Shown piece after piece: positions 52,044 to 64,000 of a DNA stretch of 64,000 nucleotides. The DNA lies in assembly GCA_964057225.1 (NCBI GenBank), contig OZ059897.1, positions 4,898,001-4,962,000 of the forward strand. Reading direction: 5' to 3'. Source of the stretch: Auanema rhodensis (Eukaryota; Nematoda; Chromadorea; Rhabditida; Rhabditidae). Positions within the stretch are counted from its first letter, which is position 1, and every line of letters starts with the position of its first letter. The notes beneath the pieces are model-generated. The model was not told where the DNA came from and did no database searches. It worked only from the letters and a program-made list of their open reading frames with translations. A program made the translations under genes and the position numbers.

Positions 52044-52052
52044 CCCGTTCAA

Positions 52053-52056
52053 ACGT
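52053..52056. repeat. Target-site duplication ACGT, right side of LINE copy 2
   Basis: The satellite resumes as ACGTgaacattt, the same subtype as beside copy 1. Confidence 0.75.
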
Positions 52057-55000
52057 GAACATTTAATTAGCATAAATTAAAGTTCACGTAAATTTCAAAG
52101 TCATGGTTACCATGCACCAATATCAATAAAAATTTGTTTTTAGACTAATATGGACATGAGGAATCTAATTTTGAAAACCGCATCTCTTTATCTTTCACGT
52201 GAAGTGAGTTACATACCAAGTGCACATCACGTGTACATTTAATTAGCATAAATTAAAGTTCACGTAAATTTCAAAGTCATGGTTACCATGCACCAATATC
52301 AATAAAAATTTGTTTTTAGACTAATATGGACATGGGGAATCTAATTTTGAAAACCGCATCTCTTTATCTTTCACGTGAAGCAAGTTACATACCAAGTGCA
52401 CATCACGTGTACATTTAATTAGCATAAATTAAAGTTCACGTAAATTTCAAAGTCATGGTTACCATGCACCAATATCAATAAAAATTTGTTTTTAGACTAA
52501 TATGGACATGGGGAATCTAATTTTGAAAACCGCATCTCTTTATCTTTCACGTGAAGCGAGTTACATACCAAGTGCACATCACGTGTACATTTAATTAGCA
52601 TAAATTAAAGTTCACGTAAATTTCAAAGTCATGGTTACCATGCACCAATATCAATAAAAATTTGTTTTTAGACTAATATGGACATGGGGAATCTAATTTT
52701 GAAAACCGCATCTCTTTATCTTTCACGTGAAGCAAGTTACATACCAAGTGCACATCACGTGTACATTTAATTAGCATAAATTAAAGTTCACGTAAATTTC
52801 AAAGTCATGGTTACCATGCACCAATATCAATACAAAATTGGTTTTAGACTAATATGGACATGGGGAATCTAATTTTGAAAACCGCATCTCTTTATCTTTC
52901 ACGTGAAGCAAGTTACATACCAAGTGCACATCACGTGTACATTTAATTAGCATAAATTAAAGTTCACGTAAATTTCAAAGTCATGGTTACCATGCACCAA
53001 TATCAATAAAAATTTGTTTTTAGACTAATATGTACATGGGGAATCTAATTTTGAAAACCGCATCTCTTTATCTTTCACGTGAAGCGAGTTACATACCAAG
53101 TGCACATCACGTGTACATTTAATTAGCATAAATTAAAGTTCACGTAAATTTCAAAGTCATGGTTACCATGCACCAATATCAATAAAAATTTGTTTTTAGA
53201 CTAATATGGACATGGGGAATCTAATTTTGAAAACCGCATCTCTTTATCTTTCACGTGAAGAGAGTTACATACCAAGTGCACATCACGTGTACATTTAATT
53301 AGCATAAATTAAAGTTCACGTAAATTTCAAAGTCATGGTTACCATGCACCAATATCAATAAAAATTTGTTTTTAGACTAATATGGACATGGGGAATCTAA
53401 TTTTGAAAACCGCATCTCTTTATCTTTCACGTGAAGCGAGTTACATACCAAGTGCACATCACGTGTACATTTAATTAGCATAAATTAAAGTTCACGTAAA
53501 TTTCAAAGTCATGGTTACCATGCACCAATATCAATAAAAATTTGTTTTTAGACTAATATGGACATGGGGAATCTAATTTTGAAAACCGCATCTCTTTATC
53601 TTTCACGTGAAGCGAGTTACATACCAAGTGCACATCACGTGTACATTTAATTAGCATAAATTAAAGTTCACGTAAATTTCAAAGTCATGGTTACCATGCA
53701 CCAATATCAATAAAAATTTGTTTTTAGACTAATATGGACATGGGGAATCTAATTTTGAAAACCGCATCTCTTTATCTTTCACGTGAAGTGAGTTACATAC
53801 CAAGTGCACATCACGTGTACATTTAATTAGCATAAATTAAAGTTCACGTAAATTTCAAAGTCATGGTTACCATGCACCAATATCAATAAAAATTTGTTTT
53901 TAGACTAATATGGACATGGGGAATCTAATTTTGAAAACCGCATCTCTTTATCTTTCACGTGAAGCGAGTTACATACCAAGTGCACATCACGTGTACATTT
54001 AATTAGCATAAATTAAAGTTCACGTAAATTTCAAAGTCATGGTTACCATGCACCAATATCAATAAAAATTTGTTTTTAGACTAATATGGACATGGGGAAA
54101 CTAATTTTGAAAACCGCATCTCTTTATCTTTCACGTGAAGCAAGTCACATACCAAGTGCACATCACGTGCACATTTAATTAGCATAAATTAAAGTTCACG
54201 TAAATTTCAAACTCATGGTTACCATGCACCAATATCAATAAAAATTTGTTTTTAGACTAATATGGACATGGGGAATCTAATTTTGAAAACCGCATCTCTT
54301 TATCTTTCACGTGAAGTGAGTTACATACCAAGTGCACATCACGTGTACATTTAATTAGCATAAATTAAAGTTCACGTAAATTTCAAAGTCATGGTTACCA
54401 TGCACCAATATCAATAAAAATTTGTTTTTAGACTAATATGGACATGGGGAATCTAATTTTGAAAACCGCATCTCTTTATCTTTCACGTGAAGTGAGTTAC
54501 ATACCAAGTGCACATCACGTGTACATTTAATTAGCATAAATTAAAGTTCACGTAAATTTCAAAGTCATGGTTACCATGCACCAATAACAATAAAAATTTG
54601 TTTTTAGACTAATATGGACATGGGGAATCTAATTTTGAAAACCGCATCTCTTTATCTTTCACGTGAAGCGAGTTACATACCAAGTGCACATCACGTGTAC
54701 ATTTAATTAGCATAAATTAAAGTTCACGTAAATTTCAAAGTCATGGTTACCATGCACCAATATCAATAAAAATTTGTTTTTAGACTAATATGGACATGGG
54801 GAATCTAATTTTGAAAACCGCATCTCTTTATCTTTCACGTGAAGCGAGTTACATACCAAGTGCACATCACGTGTACATTTAATTAGCATAAATTAAAGTT
54901 CACGTAAATTTCAAAGTCATGGTTACCATGCACCAATATCAATAAAAATTTGTTTTTAGACTAATATGGTCATGGGGAATCTAATTTTGAAAACCGCATC

Positions 55001-55671
55001 TCTTTATCTTTCACGTGAAGCAAGTTACATACCAAGTGCACATCACGTGCACATTTAATTAGCATAAATTAAAGTTCACGTAAATTTCAAACTCATGGTT
55101 ACCATGCACCAATATCAATAAAAATTTGTTTTTAGACTAATATGGACATGGGGAAACTAATTTTGAAAACCGCATCTCTTTATCTTTCACGTGAAGCAAG
55201 TCACATACCAAGTGCACATCACGTGCACATTTAATTAGCATAAATTAAAGTTCACGTAAATTTCAAACTCATGGTTACCATGCACCAATATCAATAAAAA
55301 TTTGTTTTTAGACTAATATGGACATGGGGAATCTAATTTTGAAAACCGCATCTCTTTATCTTTCACGTGAAGCGAGTTACATACCAAGTGCACATCACGT
55401 GTACATTTAATTAGCATAAATTAAAGTTCACGTAAATTTCAAAGTCATGGTTACCATGCACCAATATCAATAAAAATTTGTTTTTAGACTAATATGGACA
55501 TGGGGAAACTAATTTTGAAAACCGCATCTCTTTATCTTTCACGTGAAGCAAGTCACATACCAAGTGCACATCACGTGTACATTTAATTAGCATAAATTAA
55601 AGTTCACGTAAATTTCAAAGTCATGGTTACCATGCACCAATATCAATAAAAATTTGTTTTTAGACTAATAT

Positions 55672-58600
55672 GGTCATGGGGAATCTAATTTTGAAAACCG
55701 CATCTCTTTATCTTTCACGTGAAGCAAGTTACATACCAAGTGCACATCACGTGCACATTTAATTAGCATAAATTAAAGTTCACGTAAATTTCAAACTCAT
55801 GGTTACCATGCACCAATATCAATAAAAATTTGTTTTTAGACTAATATGGACATGGGGAAACTAATTTTGAAAACCGCATCTCTTTATCTTTCACGTGAAG
55901 CAAGTCACATACCAAGTGCACATCACGTGCACATTTAATTAGCATAAATTAAAGTTCACGTAAATTTCAAACTCATGGTTACCATGCACCAATATCAATA
56001 AAAATTTGTTTTTAGACTAATATGGACATGGGGAATCTAATTTTGAAAACCGCATCTCTTTATCTTTCACGTGAAGTGAGTTACATACCAAGTGCACATC
56101 ACGTGTACATTTAATTAGCATAAATTAAAGTTCACGTAAATTTCAAAGTCATGGTTACCATGCACCAATAACAATAAAAATTTGTTTTTAGACTAATATG
56201 GACATGGGGAATCTAATTTTGAAAACCGCATCTCTTTATCTTTCACGTGAAGCGAGTTACATACCAAGTGCACATCACGTGTACATTTAAATAGCATAAA
56301 ATAAAGTTCACGTAAATTTCAAAGTCATGGTTACCATGCACCAATATCAATAAAAATTTGTTTTTAGACTAATATGGACATGGGGAATCTAATTTTGAAA
56401 ACCGCATCTCTTTATCTTTCACGTGAAGAGAGTTACATACCAAGTGCACATCACGTGTACATTTAATTAGCATAAATTAAAGTTCACGTAAATTTCAAAG
56501 TCATGGTTACCATGCACCAATATCAATAAAAATTTGTTTTTAGACTAATATGGACATGGGGAATCTAATTTTGAAAACCGCATCTCTTTATCTTTCACGT
56601 GAAGCGAGTTACATACCAAGTGCACATCACGTGTACATTTAATTAGCATAAATTAAAGTTCACGTAAACTTCAAAGTCATGGTTACCATGCACCAATATC
56701 AATAAAAATTTGTTTTTAGACTAATATGGACATGGGGAATCTAATTTTGAAAACCGCATCTCTTTATCTTTCACGTGAAGCGAGTTACATACCAAGTGCA
56801 CATCACGTGTACATTTAATTAGCATAAATTAAAGTTCACGTAAATTTCAAAGTCATGGTTACCATGCACCAATATCAATAAAAATTTGTTTTTAGACTAA
56901 TATGGACATGGGGAATCTAATTTTGAAAACCGCATCTCTTTATCTTTCACGTGAAGTGAGTTACATACCAAGTGCACATCACGTGTACATTTAATTAGCA
57001 TAAATTAAAGTTCACGTAAATTTCAAAGTCATGGTTACCATGCACCAATAACAATAAAAATTTGTTTTTAGACTAATATGGACATGGGGAATCTAATTTT
57101 GAAAACCGCATCTCTTTATCTTTCACGTGAAGCGAGTTACATACCAAGTGCACATCACGTGTACATTTAATTAGCATAAAATAAAGTTCACGTAAATTTC
57201 AAAGTCATGGTTACCATGCACCAATATCAATAAAAATTTGTTTTTAGACTAATATGGACATGGGGAATCTAATTTTGAAAACCGCATCTCTTTATCTTTC
57301 ACGTGAAGAGAGTTACATACCAAGTGCACATCACGTGTACATTTAATTAGCATAAATTAAAGTTCACGTAAATTTCAAAGTCATGGTTACCATGCACCAA
57401 TATCAATAAAAATTTGTTTTTAGACTAATATGGACATGGGGAATCTAATTTTGAAAACCGCATCTCTTTATCTTTCACGTGAAGCGAGTTACATACCAAG
57501 TGCACATCACGTGTACATTTAATTAGCATAAATTAAAGTTCACGTAAACTTCAAAGTCATGGTTACCATGCACCAATATCAATAAAAATTTGTTTTTAGA
57601 CTAATATGGACATGGGGAATCTAATTTTGAAAACCGCATCTCTTTATCTTTCACGTGAAGCGAGTTACATACCAAGTGCACATCACGTGTACATTTAATT
57701 AGCATAAATTAAAGTTCACGTAAATTTCAAAGTCATGGTTACCATGCACCAATATCAATAAAAATTTGTTTTTAGACTAATATGGACATGGGGAATCTAA
57801 TTTTGAAAACCGCATCTCTTTATCTTTCACGTGAAGTGAGTTACATACCAAGTGCACATCACGTGTACATTTAATTAGCATAAATTAAAGTTCACGTAAA
57901 TTTCAAAGTCATGGTTACCATGCACCAATATCAATAAAAATTTGTTTTTAGACTAATATGGACATGGGGAAACTAATTTTGAAAACCGCATCTCTTTATC
58001 TTTCACGTGAAGCAAGTCACATACCAAGTGCACATCACGTGCACATTTAATTAGCATAAATTAAAGTTCACGTAAATTTCAAACTCATGGTTACCATGCA
58101 CCAATATCAATAAAAATTTGTTTTTAGACTAATATGGACATGGGGAATCTAATTTTGAAAACCGCATCTCTTTATCTTTCACGTGAAGTGAGTTACATAC
58201 CAAGTGCACATCACGTGTACATTTAATTAGCATAAATTAAAGTTCACGTAAATTTCAAAGTCATGGTTACCATGCACCAATAACAATAAAAATTTGTTTT
58301 TAGACTAATATGGACATGGGGAATCTAATTTTGAAAACCGCATCTCTTTATCTTTCACGTGAAGTGAGTTACATACCAAGTGCACATCACGTGTACATTT
58401 AATTAGCATAAATTAAAGTTCACGTAAATTTCAAAGTCATGGTTACCATGCACCAATAACAATAAAAATTTGTTTTTAGACTAATATGGACATGGGGAAT
58501 CTAATTTTGAAAACCGCATCTCTTTATCTTTCACGTGAAGCGAGTTACATACCAAGTGCACATCACGTGTACATTTAATTAGCATAAAATAAAGTTCACG

Positions 58601-61077
58601 TAAATTTCAAAGTCATGGTTACCATGCACCAATATCAATAAAAATTTGTTTTTAGACTAATATGGACATGGGGAATCTAATTTTGAAAACCGCATCTCTT
58701 TATCTTTCACGTGAAGAGAGTTACATACCAAGTGCACATCACGTGTACATTTAATTAGCATAAATTAAAGTTCACGTAAATTTCAAAGTCATGGTTACCA
58801 TGCACCAATATCAATAAAAATTTGTTTTTAGACTAATATGGTCATGGGGAATCTAATTTTGAAAACCGCATCTCTTTATCTTTCACGTGAAGCAAGTTAC
58901 ATACCAAGTGCACATCACGTGCACATTTAATTAGCATAAATTAAAGTTCACGTAAATTTCAAACTCATGGTTACCATGCACCAATATCAATAAAAATTTG
59001 TTTTTAGACTAATATGGACATGGGGAAACTAATTTTGAAAACCGCATCTCTTTATCTTTCACGTGAAGCAAGTCACATACCAAGTGCACATCACGTGCAC
59101 ATTTAATTAGCATAAATTAAAGTTCACGTAAATTTCAAACTCATGGTTACCATGCACCAATATCAATAAAAATTTGTTTTTAGACTAATATGGACATGGG
59201 GAATCTAATTTTGAAAACCGCATCTCTTTATCTTTCACGTGAAGTGAGTTACATACCAAGTGCACATCACGTGTACATTTAATTAGCATAAATTAAAGTT
59301 CACGTAAATTTCAAAGTCATGGTTACCATGCACCAATAACAATAAAAATTTGTTTTTAGACTAATATGGACATGGGGAATCTAATTTTGAAAACCGCATC
59401 TCTTTATCTTTCACGTGAAGCGAGTTACATACCAAGTGCACATCACGTGTACATTTAAATAGCATAAAATAAAGTTCACGTAAATTTCAAAGTCATGGTT
59501 ACCATGCACCAATATCAATAAAAATTTGTTTTTAGACTAATATGGACATGGGGAATCTAATTTTGAAAACCGCATCTCTTTATCTTTCACGTGAAGAGAG
59601 TTACATACCAAGTGCACATCACGTGTACATTTAATTAGCATAAATTAAAGTTCACGTAAATTTCAAAGTCATGGTTACCATGCACCAATATCAATAAAAA
59701 TTTGTTTTTAGACTAATATGGACATGGGGAATCTAATTTTGAAAACCGCATCTCTTTATCTTTCACGTGAAGCGAGTTACATACCAAGTGCACATCACGT
59801 GTACATTTAATTAGCATAAATTAAAGTTCACGTAAACTTCAAAGTCATGGTTACCATGCACCAATATCAATAAAAATTTGTTTTTAGACTAATATGGACA
59901 TGGGGAATCTAATTTTGAAAACCGCATCTCTTTATCTTTCACGTGAAGCGAGTTACATACCAAGTGCACATCACGTGTACATTTAATTAGCATAAATTAA
60001 AGTTCACGTAAATTTCAAAGTCATGGTTACCATGCACCAATATCAATAAAAATTTGTTTTTAGACTAATATGGACATGGGGAATCTAATTTTGAAAACCG
60101 CATCTCTTTATCTTTCACGTGAAGTGAGTTACATACCAAGTGCACATCACGTGTACATTTAATTAGCATAAATTAAAGTTCACGTAAATTTCAAAGTCAT
60201 GGTTACCATGCACCAATAACAATAAAAATTTGTTTTTAGACTAATATGGACATGGGGAATCTAATTTTGAAAACCGCATCTCTTTATCTTTCACGTGAAG
60301 CGAGTTACATACCAAGTGCACATCACGTGTACATTTAATTAGCATAAAATAAAGTTCACGTAAATTTCAAAGTCATGGTTACCATGCACCAATATCAATA
60401 AAAATTTGTTTTTAGACTAATATGGACATGGGGAATCTAATTTTGAAAACCGCATCTCTTTATCTTTCACGTGAAGAGAGTTACATACCAAGTGCACATC
60501 ACGTGTACATTTAATTAGCATAAATTAAAGTTCACGTAAATTTCAAAGTCATGGTTACCATGCACCAATATCAATAAAAATTTGTTTTTAGACTAATATG
60601 GACATGGGGAATCTAATTTTGAAAACCGCATCTCTTTATCTTTCACGTGAAGCGAGTTACATACCAAGTGCACATCACGTGTACATTTAATTAGCATAAA
60701 TTAAAGTTCACGTAAACTTCAAAGTCATGGTTACCATGCACCAATATCAATAAAAATTTGTTTTTAGACTAATATGGACATGGGGAATCTAATTTTGAAA
60801 ACCGCATCTCTTTATCTTTCACGTGAAGCGAGTTACATACCAAGTGCACATCACGTGTACATTTAATTAGCATAAATTAAAGTTCACGTAAATTTCAAAG
60901 TCATGGTTACCATGCACCAATATCAATAAAAATTTGTTTTTAGACTAATATGGACATGGGGAATCTAATTTTGAAAACCGCATCTCTTTATCTTTCACGT
61001 GAAGTGAGTTACATACCAAGTGCACATCACGTGTACATTTAATTAGCATAAATTAAAGTTCACGTAAATTTCAAAGT
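55672..61077 (+). repeat. Tandem duplication of an 18-monomer unit (3,168 bp) with 5-mer repeats
   Basis: The ggtcat monomer at 55672 recurs at 58840, and the tttaaatagc/cataaaataaag monomer starting at 56150 recurs at 59318; both distances are 3,168 bp (18 x 176). Each copy contains two 880-bp 5-mers: 56150 and 57030, then 59318 and 60198. Both end into an aaact monomer (57910 and 61078). After that the copies diverge. Confidence 0.85.
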
Positions 61078-63184
61078 CATGGTTACCATGCACCAATATC
61101 AATAAAAATTTGTTTTTAGACTAATATGGACATGGGGAAACTAATTTTGAAAACCGCATCTCTTTATCTTTCACGTGAAGCAAGTCACATACCAAGTGCA
61201 CATCACGTGCACATTTAATTAGCATAAATTAAAGTTCACGTAAATTTCAAACTCATGGTTACCATGCACCAATATCAATAAAAATTTGTTTTTAGACTAA
61301 TATGGACATGGGGAATCTAATTTTGAAAACCGCATCTCTTTATCTTTCACGTGAAGTGAGTTACATACCAAGTGCACATCACGTGTACATTTAATTAGCA
61401 TAAATTAAAGTTCACGTAAATTTCAAAGTCATGGTTACCATGCACCAATAACAATAAAAATTTGTTTTTAGACTAATATGGACATGGGGAATCTAATTTT
61501 GAAAACCGCATCTCTTTATCTTTCACGTGAAGCGAGTTACATACCAAGTGCACATCACGTGTACATTTAATTAGCATAAATTAAAGTTCACGTAAATTTC
61601 AAAGTCATGGTTACCATGCACCAATATCAATAAAAATTTGTTTTTAGACTAATATGGACATGGGGAATCTAATTTTGAAAACCGCATCTCTTTATCTTTC
61701 ACGTGAAGCGAGTTACATACCAAGTGCACATCACGTGTACATTTAATTAGCATAAATTAAAGTTCACGTAAATTTCAAAGTCATGGTTACCATGCACCAA
61801 TATCAATAAAAATTTGTTTTTAGACTAATATGGTCATGGGGAATCTAATTTTGAAAACCGCATCTCTTTATCTTTCACGTGAAGCAAGTCACATACCAAG
61901 TGCACATCACGTGCACATTTAATTAGCATAAATTAAAGTTCACGTAAATTTCAAACTCATGGTTACCATGCACCAATATCAATAAAAATTTGTTTTTAGA
62001 CTAATATGGACATGGGGAAACTAATTTTGAAAACCGCATCTCTTTATCTTTCACGTGAAGCAAGTCACATACCAAGTGCACATCACGTGCACATTTAATT
62101 AGCATAAATTAAAGTTCACGTAAATTTCAAACTCATGGTTACCATGCACCAATATCAATAAAAATTTGTTTTTAGACTAATATGGACATGGGGAATCTAA
62201 TTTTGAAAACCGCATCTCTTTATCTTTCACGTGAAGTGAGTTACATACCAAGTGCACATCACGTGTACATTTAATTAGCATAAATTAAAGTTCACGTAAA
62301 TTTCAAAGTCATGGTTACCATGCACCAATAACAATAAAAATTTGTTTTTAGACTAATATGGACATGGGGAATCTATTTTTGAAAACCGCATCTCTTTATC
62401 TTTCACGTGAAGCGAGTTACATACCAAGTGCACATCACGTGTACATTTAATTAGCATAAAATAAAGTTCACGTAAATTTCAAAGTCATGGTTACCATGCA
62501 CCAATATCAATAAAAATTTGTTTTTAGACTAATATGGACATGGGGAATCTAATTTTGAAAACCGCATCTCTTTATCTTTCACGTGAAGCGAGTTACATAC
62601 CAAGTGCACATCACGTGTACATTTAATTAGCATAAATTAAAGTTCACGTAAATTTCAAAGTCATGGTTACCATGCACCAATATCAATAAAAATTTGTTTT
62701 TAGACTAATATGGTCATGGGGAATCTAATTTTGAAAACCGCATCTCTTTATCTTTCACGTGAAGCAAGTCACATACCAAGTGCACATCACGTGCACATTT
62801 AATTAGCATAAATTAAAGTTCACGTAAATTTCAAACTCATGGTTACCATGCATCAATATCAATAAAAATTTGTTTTTAGACTAATATGGACATGGGGAAT
62901 CTAATTTTGAAAACCGCATCTCTTTATCTTTCACGTGAAGTGAGTTACATACCAAGTGCACATCACGTGTACATTTAATTAGCATAAATTAAAGTTCACG
63001 TAAATTTCAAAGTCATGGTTACCATGCACCAATAACAATAAAAATTTGTTTTTAGACTAATATGGACATGGGGAATCTAATTTTGAAAACCGCATCTCTT
63101 TATCTTTCACGTGAAGCGAGTTACATACCAAGTGCACATCACGTGTACATTTAATTAGCATAAATTAAAGTTCACGTAAATTTC

Positions 63185-63360
63185 AAAGTCATGGTTACCA
63201 TGCACCAATATCAATAAAAATTTGTTTTTAGACTAATATGGACATGTGGAATCTAATTTTGAAAACCGCATCTCTTTATCTTTCACGTGAAGCGAGTTAC
63301 ATACCAAGTGCACATCACGTGAACATTTAATTAGCATAAATTAAAGTTCACGTAAATTTC
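63185..63360 (+). repeat. Intact cacgtgaac monomer: likely paralogous empty LINE target site
   Basis: This monomer has a single ACGT at 63317-63320 in the context catcACGTgaacattt. It follows a caataac/gaagcgag monomer and is followed by gaagtgag, caagtt and gaagcgag monomers. This is the same order as around the LINE insertions, but uninterrupted. It also has a private catgtgg variant. It models the pre-insertion site. Confidence 0.65.
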
Positions 63361-64000
63361 AAAGTCATGGTTACCATGCACCAATATCAATAAAAATTTG
63401 TTTTTAGACTAATATGGACATGGGGAATCTAATTTTGAAAACCGCATCTCTTTATCTTTCACGTGAAGTGAGTTACATACCAAGTGCACATCACGTGTAC
63501 ATTTAATTAGCATAAATTAAAGTTCACGTAAATTTCAAAGTCATGGTTACCATGCACCAATATCAATAAAAATTTGTTTTTAGACTAATATGGACATGGG
63601 GAATCTAATTTTGAAAACCGCATCTCTTTATCTTTCACGTGAAGCAAGTTACATACCAAGTGCACATCACGTGTACATTTAATTAGCATAAATTAAAGTT
63701 CACGTAAATTTCAAAGTCATGGTTACCATGCACCAATATCAATAAAAATTTGTTTTTAGACTAATATGGACATGGGGAATCTAATTTTGAAAACCGCATC
63801 TCTTTATCTTTCACGTGAAGCGAGTTACATACCAAGTGCACATCACGTGTACATTTAATTAGCATAAATTAAAGTTCACGTAAATTTCAAAGTCATGGTT
63901 ACCATGCACCAATATCAATAAAAATTTGTTTTTAGACTAATATGGACATGGGGAAACTAATTTTGAAAACCGCATCTCTTTATCTTTCACGTGAAGCAAG

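Larger units (their letters stand above)
47462..52052 (+). mobile_element. Full-length APE-type LINE, copy 2
   Basis: This 4,591-bp copy of the element at 31428 has the same orientation, 5' end, ACGT flanks and satellite context. Predicted ORF1 and ORF2 proteins are identical to those of copy 1. The only difference I found is one extra T in the 3' UTR run (T10 at 51605-51614 against T9 at 35571-35579). Because flanks and neighbouring rare satellite variants are shared at the same offset, this copy arose by duplication of the 16-kb unit. Confidence 0.93.
51561..52052 (+). other. 3' UTR of LINE copy 2
   Basis: It is 492 bp, one base longer than in copy 1 because of T10 at 51605-51614. It contains the same CTGTCAGAA direct repeat, the hairpin at 51806-51822 and AATAAA at 52038-52043. 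It ends cccgttcaa with no poly(A). Confidence 0.75.
42595..58260 (+). repeat. 16-kb higher-order unit, copy 2 (satellite plus LINE)
   Basis: This is the second copy of the unit at 26561-42594. The left part and LINE correspond to copy 1 at an offset of 16,034, then 16,035 after the extra T in the LINE 3' UTR. The first later difference is G to T at 53033 (copy 1 36998), then C to A at 53261 (37226). After that, copy 2 gains three monomers before the ggtcat monomer at 54970 and later carries fewer 5-mer monomers. The right end is approximate: it is where the order stops matching, near 58260. Confidence 0.75.
52053..64000 (+). repeat. 176-bp satellite array, block 3 (about 68 monomers)
   Basis: The landmark C runs from 52102 to 63894 in exactly 67 steps of 176 bp with no indel, and the array continues past the window end. 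The left part mirrors block 2. From about 55.7 kb an 18-monomer unit holding two 5-mer repeats is duplicated. Near the right end the order cacgtgaac, gaagtgag, caagtt, cgag returns, as after the LINE. There is no gene or other insertion. Confidence 0.97.

Noticed and set aside
47462-52052. LINE copy 2 as an independent, site-specific insertion
   Set aside because: Rare satellite variants on both sides are shared at the same offset as the LINE itself, so one duplication explains both copies.
1-64000. CENP-B box in the satellite
   Set aside because: I looked for the TTCG....A..CGGG core on the consensus monomer and found nothing close on either strand.

Overview
The window is eukaryotic and almost entirely non-genic. 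About 54.8 kb of its 64 kb is one head-to-tail tandem satellite with a 176-bp monomer (about 311 copies, roughly 68% A+T in the consensus I counted by hand). The satellite is interrupted twice, in the same orientation, by a full-length non-LTR retrotransposon (LINE) of about 4.59 kb. I see no host protein gene, rRNA, tRNA, CRISPR array or bacterial-type signal. The LINE is an APE-endonuclease element of the CR1/Jockey supergroup, which points to an animal genome. I cannot name the species. A pericentromeric, centromeric or other heterochromatic location is an inference from the satellite context.

Layout: 1-31427 satellite block 1; 31428-36017 LINE copy 1 (5' UTR with an 18-bp doublet, ORF1 31638-32702, ORF2 32671-35526, 3' UTR to 36017); 36018-47461 satellite block 2; 47462-52052 LINE copy 2 (ORF1 47672-48736, ORF2 48705-51560); 52053-64000 satellite block 3. 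The monomer phase is strikingly rigid. Measured from the CATGG landmark, block 1 runs in exact multiples of 176 bp except for one 34-bp deletion (14596/14597) and one 1-bp deletion (near 17775). Blocks 2 and 3 hold phase throughout.

The array is built in layers. Single-base variants mark monomer subtypes, and their order repeats at several scales: 5-mers (880 bp), 7-mers (1,232 bp), an 18-mer (3,168 bp), a 22-mer (3,872 bp) and a 16,034-bp unit of 65 monomers plus one LINE. The two LINEs are therefore copies made by satellite-type duplication, not by two insertions. They have the same flanks and identical predicted proteins, and the only difference I found between them is T9 versus T10 in the 3' UTR. 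A monomer at 63185-63360, in a similar neighbourhood, preserves what looks like the empty target site.

The LINE looks coding-competent. ORF1 has a coiled coil, an RRM-like region and a basic tail. ORF2 has APE endonuclease and reverse transcriptase domains with their catalytic residues. ORF2 has no in-frame ATG before the endonuclease domain and overlaps ORF1 in the +1 frame, so its expression must depend on reinitiation, a non-AUG start or frameshifting. The most interesting points are the capture of an intact LINE in a large higher-order satellite repeat, the unusual ORF1/ORF2 junction, the very short ACGT target duplication without a poly(A) tail, and three near-regularly spaced TCACGT boxes in each monomer.
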